64,000 nucleotides of DNA. Origin: Herpetosiphon aurantiacus DSM 785 (GTDB taxonomy: Bacteria; Chloroflexota; Chloroflexia; Chloroflexales; Herpetosiphonaceae). A program made the translations under genes and the position numbers. The stretch lies in NCBI GenBank assembly GCA_000018565.1, contig CP000875.1, forward strand, positions 4,107,199 through 4,171,198. Reading direction: 5' to 3'. The notes beneath the pieces are model-generated. The model saw only the letters and a list, made by a program, of their open reading frames with translations. It made no database searches and had not been told where the DNA came from. This document shows positions 33,797 through 43,132 of the stretch, piece after piece; within the stretch, counting starts at the first letter, position 1; every line of letters starts with the position of its first letter.

Positions 33797-35902
33797 ATGC
33801 CTCGCTCGACACCACTCGACAGAGTACGCAATATTGGGATTATTGCCCACATTGACGCAGGGAAAACTACCACCACCGAACGGATTTTGTTCTATACCGG
33901 TCGTAACTATAAGATCGGTGAAGTCCACGAAGGCGCTGCCACCATGGACTGGATGGAACAAGAACGCGAACGTGGGATCACGATTACCGCTGCTGCTACC
34001 ACCGCTCACTGGGAATATGCTGAGCAACGCTATCAAATCAATATTATTGATACCCCTGGCCACGTGGACTTTACCGCTGAAGTAGAGCGCTCATTGCGCG
34101 TGCTCGATGGTGGCGTAGTGGTGTTCGATGCAGTAGCCGGTGTGGAGCCACAATCAGAAACGGTGTGGCGACAAGCTGATAAATATAACGTGCCTCGGAT
34201 TTGTTTTGTCAACAAGATGGACCGCATGGGCGCGAACTTCGATCGCACCGTTCAGATGATTGTTGATCGCCTTGGCGCAAAGCCAGTGCCGATCCAATTG
34301 CCAATCGGAGCCGAAGATCGCTTCCAAGGGATCATCGACTTGATGGAAAACAAGGCTATCTTCTACATGGACGATGTTGGTAAAGTCCAAGAAGAACGCG
34401 AAATTCCTGCTGAATTGGCTGAAAAAGCGAAAGCAGCCCGCGAATATATGCTCGAAGCCATCGCCGAAACCGACGATGAGTTGATGATGCTCTATCTCGA
34501 AGGCGAAGAATTGCAAGTGCCTGAATTGCGCCGCGCTCTGCGTGCCGCCACGATTGGCAACAAATTGGTGCCAGTCTTGTGTGGTTCAGCCTTGAAAAAC
34601 AAGGGCGTGCAACGCATGCTCGACGCTGTGGTCTTGCTCTTGCCTTCACCATTGGAAATTCCAGTAACCAAGGCTGTGCGCCCAGGCGTTGATTCAGAAG
34701 CCGAAGATGCTGAGTTCATCGAGCGCCCAGCCGATGAAAATGCACCTTTCACTGGTTTGGTCTTCAAAATTATGGCTGACCCATTCGTGGGCAAGTTGGC
34801 CTACTTCCGCGTTTACTCAGGTAAACTCGAAACTGGCTCATATGTTTTGAACACCACCAAGAACAAGCGCGAACGGGTTGGTCGCTTGCTGCAAATGCAC
34901 GCTAACCACCGCGAAGAAATCAAGGAAGTCTATGCAGGCGATATCGCGGCTGTGGTGGGTCCAAAAGATACCTTCACTGGCGATACCATCTGTTCACCAG
35001 ATGATCCGGTGGTTTTGGAAAGCATCAAGTTCCCAGAACCAGTGATTTCGGTGGCGATCGAGCCAAAAACCAAAGCCGACCAAGACAAGATGTCGATTGC
35101 GCTCTCACGCTTGGCCGAAGAAGACCCAACCTTCCGCTTGAACACCGATGTGGAAACTGGCCAAACGATCATCCGCGGGATGGGCGAATTACACTTGGAA
35201 GTTATCGTCGATCGCATGATGCGCGAATTCAAGGTTGAAGCCAACGTTGGTAAGCCACAAGTGGCCTACCGCGAAAGCATCACCCGCAGCGTCGATATCG
35301 ATAGCAAGTTCGTGCGCCAATCAGGCGGTAAAGGCCAATACGGTCACGTTAAGGTCAAGTTCGAGCCATCAGGCGAAGGCGAAGGCTACATCTTCGTCAA
35401 TGGGATCGTTGGTGGGGTTGTGCCTCGCGAATACGTCCCAGCAGTCGAAGCTGGTATCCGCGAAGCCATGGAAACTGGCGTTATCGCTGGTTACCCCGTG
35501 GTTGACGTGAAAGCAACCTTGTTCGATGGCTCATACCACGACGTTGACTCGTCGGAAATGGCCTTCAAGATCGCCGCTTCAATGGCCTTGAAGGACGGCG
35601 TGCGCAAGGGTGGCCCCCAAATCTTGGAACCAATCATGAAAATTGAAGTGATTGTGCCCGAAGATTACATGGGTAGCGTGATCGGCGACGTAAACAGCCG
35701 CCGTGGTCGCATCGAAGGTATGGAAGCTCGCGGTAACGCTCAAGTCGTTCGTGGCTTCGTGCCATTGGCCAACATGTTTGGTTATGTCAATGATTTGCGC
35801 TCACAAACCCAAGGCCGCGCAACCTACTCGATGGAATTCCATCACTACGAGCCAATTCCACGCAACTTGCAAGAAGAATTGGTCGAAAAAGCTCGCAGCT
35901 AA
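33797..35902 (+). CDS. fusA: elongation factor G
   Basis: EF-G is the GTPase that drives translocation on the ribosome. At 701 residues it matches the family. G1 is [16 protein letters not shown]2 lies around [12 protein letters not shown]3 is [12 protein letters not shown] and G4 is NKMDRMGA. Domains II-V follow, with [20 protein letters not shown] and [22 protein letters not shown] split across the end. It has its own likely extended -10 promoter behind a terminator. No tuf gene follows. Confidence 0.98.
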   Translation: MPRSTPLDRVRNIGIIAHIDAGKTTTTERILFYTGRNYKIGEVHEGAATMDWMEQERERGITITAAATTAHWEYAEQRYQINIIDTPGHVDFTAEVERSLRVLDGGVVVFDAVAGVEPQSETVWRQADKYNVPRICFVNKMDRMGANFDRTVQMIVDRLGAKPVPIQLPIGAEDRFQGIIDLMENKAIFYMDDVGKVQEEREIPAELAEKAKAAREYMLEAIAETDDELMMLYLEGEELQVPELRRALRAATIGNKLVPVLCGSALKNKGVQRMLDAVVLLLPSPLEIPVTKAVRPGVDSEAEDAEFIERPADENAPFTGLVFKIMADPFVGKLAYFRVYSGKLETGSYVLNTTKNKRERVGRLLQMHANHREEIKEVYAGDIAAVVGPKDTFTGDTICSPDDPVVLESIKFPEPVISVAIEPKTKADQDKMSIALSRLAEEDPTFRLNTDVETGQTIIRGMGELHLEVIVDRMMREFKVEANVGKPQVAYRESITRSVDIDSKFVRQSGGKGQYGHVKVKFEPSGEGEGYIFVNGIVGGVVPREYVPAVEAGIREAMETGVIAGYPVVDVKATLFDGSYHDVDSSEMAFKIAASMALKDGVRKGGPQILEPIMKIEVIVPEDYMGSVIGDVNSRRGRIEGMEARGNAQVVRGFVPLANMFGYVNDLRSQTQGRATYSMEFHHYEPIPRNLQEELVEKARS

Positions 35903-35925
35903 ACCCTGCTACAAAGCGCAACAGA

Positions 35926-35963
35926 TGGGTCGATTGGCTATACCAATCGGCCCATTTTCTTTT
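35926..35963 (+). terminator. fusA terminator
   Basis: A 12-position stem (35926-35937 with 35943-35954, one G-T pair), a 5-base loop and TTTTCTTTT. Confidence 0.92.
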
Positions 35964-36027
35964 AACTTTTTTGTGCGTATAATGAACAACACAAATCGTA
36001 TCCTGAAGCAATTCGGAGCCAACCCTC

Positions 36028-36984
36028 ATGCTACGAATCACCCAACGCCAAGCCACACTGGCACTTTTAGTACTCTTAAATATCATGACCGCTGCAATCG
36101 ATGCGGTGATTATTATTCGTAATGGTTGGCAAAATCCGTTACTGATGGGGGTTATCTTGTTGATTCTATCGGGCATCAGCGTAGCCTATTGGCGTGGCAT
36201 CGAGTGGAGTCGTTGGTTAATCGTCGGGTTTGTGACGCTGATTTGTGCTGGCTTTGTTGATAAAACCCAGCCAGTTAATTTGGTTACGCTAATTCCTCCA
36301 GTCATGGCGCTGATCATGGGTTCTTCAACTGCGGTGGTTATTAGTGCCGTAGTTGGCTATGGCGGAATCTTAGTCCGAGCCAATTTCGATGGAGCCTATG
36401 CCGCCGTCGATAATTTAGTGGCCTATGCCTTGTTGATTGCCGCAATCGTGTTGATTCGCACGATTAGCGAAACCAATTTGCTCACGTTACAAGATACAAT
36501 CAGTAAATCCGATGGTGAGCAACGCCGAATCAAAGCACAATCGACACTGATGCGCAGCCAAGCCGATGCGTTGCTCAAACAAAATCAGGAGCAACAGCGC
36601 TTATTGGCTTTGGTCGAAACCCTCGAAACGCCCGCCGTGACAATTGCTGCTAATGTGCTATTAGCTCCCTTGGTCGGGGCACTCGATCCCAAACGGGTTG
36701 AGCAAATTCAAAAACGCTTACTAGCCAACATTCATCGCCAACGCACCCGTCTATTAATTTTAGATTTAGCCGGAGTTCGCGAACTTTCCAATGAGGCTGC
36801 TGAGAAAGTGCTGGTGATGATGCAAGCAATTCGTTTGCTTGGTTGTGAAGTAACGGTTACCAGCGCTTCGGCGGAAATCGCCATGCAATTCGGCGATCTT
36901 GGGGTCGATCGCGAGCTGTTCCAAACGGCGCAAACTCCTCAAATTGCCCTTGAACAGAGCATCTATAGCTTGAGCAAGCCCTAA
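36028..36984 (+). CDS. membrane STAS-domain protein (RsbR/anti-anti-sigma type)
   Basis: The 318 residues have five or six membrane helices in the first 150 residues, a coiled-coil linker (about 155-205, QADALLKQNQEQQRLLALVE), then a STAS domain (about 205-315). It contains RTRLLILDLAGVRELSNEAAEKVLVMMQAIRLLG in two parts and the loop around SNEA, where RsbR-like proteins carry the phosphorylatable Ser/Thr. It likely feeds a membrane signal into a partner-switching stress cascade. No kinase or phosphatase partner is adjacent. GGAG lies 9 bases upstream of the start. Confidence 0.85.
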   Translation: MLRITQRQATLALLVLLNIMTAAIDAVIIIRNGWQNPLLMGVILLILSGISVAYWRGIEWSRWLIVGFVTLICAGFVDKTQPVNLVTLIPPVMALIMGSSTAVVISAVVGYGGILVRANFDGAYAAVDNLVAYALLIAAIVLIRTISETNLLTLQDTISKSDGEQRRIKAQSTLMRSQADALLKQNQEQQRLLALVETLETPAVTIAANVLLAPLVGALDPKRVEQIQKRLLANIHRQRTRLLILDLAGVRELSNEAAEKVLVMMQAIRLLGCEVTVTSASAEIAMQFGDLGVDRELFQTAQTPQIALEQSIYSLSKP

Positions 36985-36985
36985 T

Positions 36986-37014
36986 TTGACAAGAAACTCA
37001 GAGTGTGCTAATAT
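36986..37014 (+). promoter_or_regulatory. tRNA promoter
   Basis: TTGACA (36986-36991), a 17-bp spacer and TAATAT (37009-37014), placed 12 bases before the mature initiator tRNA. It overlaps the end of the STAS gene. Confidence 0.88.
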
Positions 37015-37025
37015 ACATAGGTCAA

Positions 37026-37100
<75 letters not shown>

Positions 37101-37113
37101 CAACTAAAGATTT

Positions 37114-37137
37114 GAGCGGCTTGCTAACAAGCCGCTC
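37114..37137 (+). terminator. terminator-like hairpin between the two tRNAs
   Basis: A 10-bp perfect stem (GAGCGGCTTG, 37114-37123, with 37128-37137) and 4-base loop. The T tail is weak (ATTCTGT), so it could be a processing hairpin instead. Confidence 0.7.
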
Positions 37138-37144
37138 ATTCTGT

Positions 37145-37220
<76 letters not shown>

Positions 37221-37376
37221 TTTTTTTATTTTAGCCCCAATTTTCCTCACACATCCCAATTCTTATCAGCACTTTCTCAGATACTCACAACTCCTGTTTC
37301 AGTTCGCTAGCAGCCAAAATCAGCTTTCTTTCGACTACACTCGTTTTCAGTAGTTTTGGTGTAGAAAGGACGCACG

Positions 37377-39049
37377 ATGAAATGGCAATGGGTATGCCGA
37401 CTAGGCTTGCTATTAAGCCTCGGATTTTTTAGTAACCCCGTAGCTGCGACGCAAAGCCAAACGCTCAGCCGCGAGATTGTCAGCGAGCATACGATTACGC
37501 AGCTTAAACTTGATGGCAATTGGCTGGCGTGGCGCACCTGGCGCACCGATTTCGTCAATTATACGAGTGAATTATGGGTAACCAATCTTACGACTGGAAC
37601 GAGTGTTAGCCTTGGCAGTATTCAAAATGAAACCTATGACTTCTTTATTGATAATGGTCGGGTAATCTGGCGCGATAAGCACCATGTCTATCAGTATGAT
37701 CTGGCGACCCAAACCAATACCATCTTGCAAGTGCCCCATCAGCAAAACCACATGCGTTGGACGGTTGCTGGCGATTGGCTGATTTGGCTGGAACTCGAAG
37801 GTTCACCACCGCAACTCACCAATCAAATCTGGAAATGGCATCTGGCTGGCAATCAGGCTCCAGTCTTGGTTGGCAGCGAGGTAGCCACGATTTATGGCAT
37901 TGATTCGCTGCAATCTGATGGCGAGATTATTAGTTGGGCTTATGCCACCCATGTTGTTGTAAAAAATAGTGTCTGCTCAGAGATCCATTATCTTGCTTTA
38001 GATGGATCACAGGCACCTCAAAAACTAACCGAACCCGCTTGTAATATCGGGATTAAGCAAAATCTATTACTGAATAAGAACTTTTATTATTGTAACAATC
38101 AACATTTATATGCTCGAACACTAGCAAATACTGAAATCTTGATCAACGAAAATAATTGTCGTTTTGATGCGCTGTATGGTTTTTCTGGAAGCGGAAATTT
38201 CTTGGTAGCGCTCAATTATGGTGAACATACTACTTCCCAGATTAGCGTCGTGGGGGTTGATATTCGACAAAAAAGCATGTTTACAATTGACCGCTTTGGC
38301 TATAGCGATAGTGGTCGTCCATTGATTCATATTGATAATTCACTCGTAGCATGGAGCGATAATCGTGGAGCCAAGCCAGTAATTCATGTGCGGCCCATTG
38401 CTGAGGTTGTGCCAACCGCCCCACGCCAAGCCGCCGATCCATTGCTAGAGAATCGCAGCTATTACCCTGAAAGTCAGCACTCGCTTGGTGGATTATTTGA
38501 ACAATATTGGCAGAAGAATGGGGCTTGGCAGTGTTTGGCTATCCGCAAAGCGAAGAATTTAGCCAAATCAATGCCGATACTGGTAAAACTTATACGGTGC
38601 AATTGCTTGAGCGTCAGCGCTACGAACATCACCCTGAATTGGCTGGCACACCATATGAGGTTTCGTTGGGGCGTTTAGGAGCCGAGCGTTTGACCACACT
38701 CAATCGTAATTGGCAAAACGAGGGCGATACTTCGGCTGGAGCCGAGCAATTGCCTGGCCAATGCCAGCATTTTGCCACTACCGATCGCAAGGTTTGCGGA
38801 GCGTTTTTGAGTTATTGGCAAAGCCATGGCTTAGATTTAGGTGATGCTGGGATTAGTTACGCTGAATCATTAGCCTTGTTTGGCTTGCCACTCACTGCGC
38901 CACACATGGAAACCAATCCTGATGGCGATCGGGTCTTAACTCAATGGTTTGAGCGAGCACGCTTTGAATGGCATCCCAATAATCCTGCTGAATTCAACGT
39001 TCAACTTGGGCGCTTGGCCGCCGAGCAAATTCCGAGTTTGGGTTGGTAA
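37377..39049 (+). pseudogene. secreted beta-propeller-like protein, frameshifted
   Basis: Frame 1 runs from the ATG at 37377 (AAAGGA upstream): signal peptide (1-25), then repeated beta units such as LKLDGNWLAWRTW and VAGDWLIWLELEG. At about 38520 it goes out of frame: FEQYWQKNGAWQCLAI should read FEQYWQKNG-LAVFGYP, and the second frame continues with LAVFGYPQSEEF and two W/FE-x-H-P-x-x-x-x-x-E/F-x-V-x-LGRL repeats up to 39049. The run of four G at 38520-38523 would be in frame with five. This is either a real mutation, a sequence error or, less likely, programmed frameshifting. The full protein would be about 557 residues. Confidence 0.82.
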
Positions 39050-39062
39050 GCATTAATTAGTG

Positions 39063-39097
39063 AGCCGTCGCCCTTGAATCTGGCAAGGGCGACGGCT
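39063..39097. terminator. bidirectional terminator
   Basis: A 13-bp perfect stem (AGCCGTCGCCCTT, 39063-39075, with 39085-39097) and a 9-base loop, between two convergent genes. Confidence 0.92.
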
Positions 39098-39103
39098 TTA
39101 TAG

Positions 39104-39358
39104 TTATTTGCTGGTCACACCACCACAATTGGGGTCACCACAAGCACATTGGTTAGCTGGCTGCTTGCGCCGTAAAAACAACAACGGAATCGCACATGGA
39201 ATCAGACAGGCCACGATCATCACGATTGGCGTTGCACCAGCCAGCCAAACACCCAATGCACTACGCTCGAAAAAGAGCACGCCTGCCATCAGGGCTGCAA
39301 TCAGCAACAAGCCGGTTTTGCTCCGCAACAGGCCGAAACAATCCTGTAAAAGTTTCAT
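39104..39358 (-). CDS. small membrane protein with Cys tail, MerR-linked
   Basis: The 84 residues have two membrane helices (about 15-32 and 38-58). A cytoplasmic or exposed tail follows with three cysteines (QCACGDPNCGGV). It lies divergent from a MerR regulator and behind a MerR-type promoter with an over-long spacer. A role in metal binding or transport fits but is unproven. No named family is recognised. Confidence 0.72.
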   Translation of the reverse strand: MKLLQDCFGLLRSKTGLLLIAALMAGVLFFERSALGVWLAGATPIVMIVACLIPCAIPLLFLRRKQPANQCACGDPNCGGVTSK

Positions 39359-39387
39359 TGAAAACTCCTTTATACGTTGATGCCTTC

Positions 39388-39418
39388 ACGCTATCATGTG
39401 AAGTGCACTTTAAGTCAA
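39388..39418 (-). promoter_or_regulatory. MerR-type promoter/operator
   Basis: On the minus strand, TTGACT (39413-39418), a 19-bp spacer holding a 10-bp palindrome AAGTGCACTT (39401-39410) and a weak -10 TAGCGT (39388-39393). A long spacer with a dyad is the mark of MerR-activated promoters. It serves the small membrane gene at 39104. Confidence 0.65.
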
Positions 39419-39434
39419 GCAGGAGTTTTAGCCA

Positions 39435-39854
39435 ATGCCAGGATTATCAATCGGCGAGGTTGCCCAACAAACAGGCCTCCAATCATCAGCAATTCGCTAT
39501 TACGAGCAGATGGGCTTAATTCCCAAACCACAACGCCATAACACCCGCCGCCGTTACGATTCCAGCGTGTTGCAATGGATTGATTTGATCAATTTGGCGC
39601 GTAAAGCAGGTTTTTCGATTGCCGAGGTTCAAACATTAATTCATGGATTTAGCGAGGATACGCCGCCATCAGCCCGTTGGCGAACAATGGCCACCACAAA
39701 ATTAACCCAAGTTGCCCAACAGATTCAGGATTTGCAGCAAATGCAAGAATTACTCAATCATGGCTTGCAATGTCAGTGTTTGCGCCTAGAAGATTGTCGG
39801 ATTAGCAATCAGCAGGGGTGTAGCGAGCAATGCAATGGAGCAGATCAGGCCTGA
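39435..39854 (+). CDS. MerR-family transcriptional regulator
   Basis: The 139 residues start with the MerR winged helix (SIGEVAQQTGLQSSAIRYYEQMGLIPKP, in a row of two motifs). RRRYDSSVLQWIDLINLARKAGFSIAEVQTLI and a coiled-coil dimer helix follow. The C-terminal segment has several cysteines (LQCQCLRLEDCRIS and QGCSEQC), which suggests binding of a soft metal. The likely target is the divergent small membrane gene. AGGAG lies about 9 bases upstream. Confidence 0.9.
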   Translation: MPGLSIGEVAQQTGLQSSAIRYYEQMGLIPKPQRHNTRRRYDSSVLQWIDLINLARKAGFSIAEVQTLIHGFSEDTPPSARWRTMATTKLTQVAQQIQDLQQMQELLNHGLQCQCLRLEDCRISNQQGCSEQCNGADQA

Positions 39855-39871
39855 TCTGCTCCATATTGAGT

Positions 39872-41971
39872 TTATTGAGGAAGTGATGAAGGTTTAGGTT
39901 TGTAACGCAATAATCGGGCTGAATTGACCATAATGCCTAAATCGGGCAGCGATTGGGCGGCAGCGGCCAAAACAGGCGGTAAGATTCCCAAAGCAGCCAA
40001 GCTAAGACCAATCACGTTATAGGCCACAGTAAAACCAAGATTGCCCTTAACGATCCGCATTGTGCGTAATGCCAAAGCCAAGGCCTGTGGAATCAAACTC
40101 CAATCGTCGCGCAATAAGGCGATATGCGCAGCATCAAGGGCAACCGCCGTGCCAGCCACACCCATCGCAATTCCAACATGGGCTTGAGCCAAAGCCGGAG
40201 CATCATTCACGCCATCGCCAATCATCACCACATGGTGGCCTTGCGCTTGGTAACGGCGCACAATTGCTAATTTATCGGCGGGCAATAATTCAGCTTGATA
40301 GCTAATGCCTAATTGCTCGGCAATATTGGCTGCGACTGCTCGATTATCACCAGTCAAGATTTCAATTGTATCAATACCCAAACGCCGTAGTTGAGCAATC
40401 GCTGGGGCAACATCAGCTCGCAAGCGATCAGCACAGGCAATTAATCCCAATACTTGCTGTTCGCGCAATACCCAAATCACGGTTTGACCCTGCTGTTCTA
40501 GGGCGTTGGCCTGAGCTTGTAAGGGATGTTCGCCCAGCAACCGTTGATGCCCAACAACCACGGTTTGACCCTCAACCACGGCTTGTACGCCCGACCCTGC
40601 CAGCGCCTTAAATTCACGAACGTGCGGAAGGTCAATTGATCGATCACGGGCGGCTCGCACAATCGCCTTGGCTAAAGGATGCTCGGAATCTTGCTCGGCT
40701 GCCGCGGCCCAGCACAAAACCTCGGCCTCATTCGTCGCAGCATGCACCACAACCTGACTCACCGCAGGCTGGCCATGGGTCAACGTACCAGTTTTATCAA
40801 TGAGTAGCACACTGGTTTTGGCTAGCGCTTCGAGATATTTACCACCTTTGATCAAGATGCCTTGTTTAGCTGCTGCGCCAATCGTCGCTAGCATGGCAAT
40901 CGGTGTTGCAAGCGCAAATGAACATGAACAAGCCACCAACAGCACCGCCGCCGTTGCCAGGGGATCACGCTGAATCACAAAAGTTAACAAGGCAATCAGC
41001 GCCACAACTGGCAGATAATAGTCTGAAAAAGCATCGCCGATCCGTTGAATTTCGGCTTTTTGCGATTCAGCCTCTTCAACCAATTTGATGACATTGCCAA
41101 AGGTGCTATCTCGGCCAACCGCCGTTGCTTGAATGCGCAAACTTCCCGCAGTTGCCAAGGTTGCGGCAAAAACCTGGGTTCCCTCAATTGCATCAATTGG
41201 CATCGATTCGCCAGTAATGGTTGCTTGATTGATGCTGGCGGCTCCCCGCAGCACTACACCATCCACTGGAATTTGATCGCCAGGCCGCACCACTACCACA
41301 TCACCAACTTGAACTGCCTCGATTGGTAGCTGAATTTCAGTTCCATCACGTTCAACCTGCGCAAGGGTTGGAGCCAAGGCGGTTAATTCTCTGACTGCAC
41401 GGCGAGCTTGGCTCGAAGTAAATTGTTCAACATATTCGCCGATGCTCATAAACAGCACTACCAGTAGGGCGGTTGGCCACTGCCCAATCGCTAAAGCAGC
41501 AATCACCCCAATGCTCATCAAGCTATGCGAAAGCACTGTTTTGCGCCAAGCAGCCTGAGCCACGCGCCAGAAAATCCGATAGCCCGCCACAAATACCAAG
41601 GCCACGCCAATTGGCCAAGGAATCCAGTCGATTAGTAAATCAAGCCAGCCAAGCTGCTCCCCAAGCACGCTGAAGCCCAACACTACAACGACAATCGCAC
41701 CAAAGAGCAGCAACAAACGAGCACTTGCAGGGGTTGATTTAGGCGGAGCCGCCTGAAGTTGCGGCACCTGATAGCCAGCTTGTTCAATCGTTTGGACTAA
41801 AGCGTTTGGCTCAAGCAGCTGATCATCAAAGGTAATCAGGGCTTTTTCGGCTGAAAACAACACTTGCGCTTGCATCACTCCGCTTAGCTCGCCCAAAGCG
41901 GTTTGAATATGCAGCGCACAACTTGAACAATCCATGCCGCGAATCGGTAAGCTGATTGTTTGCTGGCTCAT
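39872..41971 (-). CDS. heavy-metal P1B-type ATPase
   Basis: A metal-exporting membrane pump of 699 residues. It has an HMA domain (residues 5-65; C15-S-S-C18), about eight membrane helices, TGES (253-256), the phosphorylated Asp392 in DKTGTLTHG, SEHPLA of the nucleotide domain, and GDGVNDAPALAQAHVG. The metal site in helix 6 reads C348-S-C350 in place of the common CPC. The start overlaps the stop of the upstream ArsR gene as ATGA, so the two are coupled. Zn/Cd/Pb export is the usual role with such a regulator; specificity here is open because of the CSC motif. Confidence 0.92.
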   Translation of the reverse strand: MSQQTISLPIRGMDCSSCALHIQTALGELSGVMQAQVLFSAEKALITFDDQLLEPNALVQTIEQAGYQVPQLQAAPPKSTPASARLLLLFGAIVVVVLGFSVLGEQLGWLDLLIDWIPWPIGVALVFVAGYRIFWRVAQAAWRKTVLSHSLMSIGVIAALAIGQWPTALLVVLFMSIGEYVEQFTSSQARRAVRELTALAPTLAQVERDGTEIQLPIEAVQVGDVVVVRPGDQIPVDGVVLRGAASINQATITGESMPIDAIEGTQVFAATLATAGSLRIQATAVGRDSTFGNVIKLVEEAESQKAEIQRIGDAFSDYYLPVVALIALLTFVIQRDPLATAAVLLVACSCSFALATPIAMLATIGAAAKQGILIKGGKYLEALAKTSVLLIDKTGTLTHGQPAVSQVVVHAATNEAEVLCWAAAAEQDSEHPLAKAIVRAARDRSIDLPHVREFKALAGSGVQAVVEGQTVVVGHQRLLGEHPLQAQANALEQQGQTVIWVLREQQVLGLIACADRLRADVAPAIAQLRRLGIDTIEILTGDNRAVAANIAEQLGISYQAELLPADKLAIVRRYQAQGHHVVMIGDGVNDAPALAQAHVGIAMGVAGTAVALDAAHIALLRDDWSLIPQALALALRTMRIVKGNLGFTVAYNVIGLSLAALGILPPVLAAAAQSLPDLGIMVNSARLLRYKPKPSSLPQ

Positions 41972-42312
41972 TGGTTCATCTCGCCAGTGTAACGGGTACA
42001 GGCATATACCCCCTGCGCAACATCGGCCAATAAACTGGTAGCCAAATTAATCAACTCGCCCACCCGTGGATCGCTCAGCCGATAGTAGACAAAGCGACCT
42101 TGCTGTTGCCGTGCGACCAAACCACAATCGTGCAAACAGCTCAGATGATTGGAAACATTGGATTGGCTGAGCTGGGTTGCAGCCACGATCGCCGAAACTG
42201 TCAGCGGCTCGGCACAAAGTGCCTCAAGCACTTTCAAACGCGAAGCATCGGCCAAACCACGAAAAAGCTTGGCTTTCAATTCGATCACATCAGTTTGAAT
42301 GATTGGATTCAT
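41968..42312 (-). CDS. ArsR/SmtB-family metal sensor
   Basis: The 114-residue winged helix repressor has LFRGLADASRLKVLEALCAEPLTVSAIV, the recognition helix SQSNVSNHLSCLHDCGLV and a wing RQQQGRFVYYRL. Cysteines lie in ALCAEP, LSCLHDCG and VYACTRY, the last near the C-terminus, which would suit a Cd/Pb/Zn site. It is translated just before the ATPase with ATGA overlap and should repress its own operon. Confidence 0.92.
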   Translation of the reverse strand: MNPIIQTDVIELKAKLFRGLADASRLKVLEALCAEPLTVSAIVAATQLSQSNVSNHLSCLHDCGLVARQQQGRFVYYRLSDPRVGELINLATSLLADVAQGVYACTRYTGEMNQ

Positions 42313-42346
42313 TATTCACCTCAACACATCATTACATACTGATACG

Positions 42347-42375
42347 ATGATATATAAATCATTACTGCTTGTCAA
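42347..42375 (-). promoter_or_regulatory. promoter and operator of arsR-ATPase operon
   Basis: On the minus strand, TTGACA (42370-42375), 17-bp spacer and TATCAT (42347-42352). The dyad ATGAT-N6-ATCAT (42347-42362) overlaps the -10 and spacer, the place expected for an ArsR operator. Confidence 0.75.
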
Positions 42376-42392
42376 TCAGCGCGATTTGGCTA

Positions 42393-42440
42393 TTGACATT
42401 GATTACTATTCAAGTATTCTATTGAATAGTGTAATACTTG
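42393..42440 (+). promoter_or_regulatory. promoter and operator of the ArsR-rhodanese operon
   Basis: TTGACA (42393-42398), a 16-bp spacer and TATTCT (42415-42420). Two nested inverted repeats overlap it: ACTATTCAA (42405-42413) with TTGAATAGT (42422-42430), and CAAGTATT (42411-42418) with AATACTTG (42433-42440). Confidence 0.75.
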
Positions 42441-42451
42441 AGGTTTTGATC

Positions 42452-43132
42452 ATGGAATTGAGTCAAAAACGCCAATTTAAGGATGCCTTGTATGAGCAAT
42501 TTGCGCGGATCAGTCGGGCTTTAGCCAACCCTCATCGGCTGGAGTTGCTCGATTTGCTGACTCAAGGTGAACGTACAGTCGAGGATTTGGCCAATGAAAC
42601 GGCGCTTTCGATTGCCAACGCTTCGCAACATTTGCAAACCTTGCGAGCTGCTCAATTGGTTAGTGTGCGCCGCGAAGGCCTGTATGCTTACTACCGCCTA
42701 GCAAATGCTAGTGTTCAAGCATTATGGCTTAGTTTGCGCCAGGTCGGCGAAAGCCAACTAGCCGATGTGCAGGCAGTCGTCCAGCACTTTTTAGCAGATC
42801 GCAGCCAATATCAATCGATCAGCATCAGCGATTTGTATCAGCGGATCGAGCAGCAAGATGTGGTGTTGCTGGATGTGCGACCGAGCAACGAATTTGCTGT
42901 TGCCCATTTACCCCAAGCCCGTTCAATTCCGATCACTGAATTAAGCCAGCGCTTGGCAGAATTAGCGCCTGATCAGCCAATTGTGGCCTATTGCCGTGGG
43001 CCATATTGCCTATTTGCCGATGAGGCGGTGGCAACGCTGAGCCAACGTGGTTTTGAAGTCTATCGGCTCGATGGTGGAATTGTCGAATGGCAAGCTCATG
43101 GTTTTGCCTTAGCTCAGGAAACAGCCAAATGA
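42452..43132 (+). CDS. ArsR-type regulator fused to a rhodanese domain
   Basis: The 226 residues have an ArsR winged helix (about 8-95, LANPHRLELLDLLTQGERTVEDLA, SIANASQHLQTLRAAQLV) and a rhodanese domain (about 120-222) with DVRPSNEFAVAHLPQARSIP and active-site loop YCRGPYC. All cysteines seen lie in this loop, so sensing of sulfane sulfur (or of metal) must go through the rhodanese site. It is the first gene of an operon with the rhodanese-MBL enzyme and an MFS transporter; start and stop overlap (ATGA). The inverted repeats in its promoter suggest autoregulation. Confidence 0.9.
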   Translation: MELSQKRQFKDALYEQFARISRALANPHRLELLDLLTQGERTVEDLANETALSIANASQHLQTLRAAQLVSVRREGLYAYYRLANASVQALWLSLRQVGESQLADVQAVVQHFLADRSQYQSISISDLYQRIEQQDVVLLDVRPSNEFAVAHLPQARSIPITELSQRLAELAPDQPIVAYCRGPYCLFADEAVATLSQRGFEVYRLDGGIVEWQAHGFALAQETAK

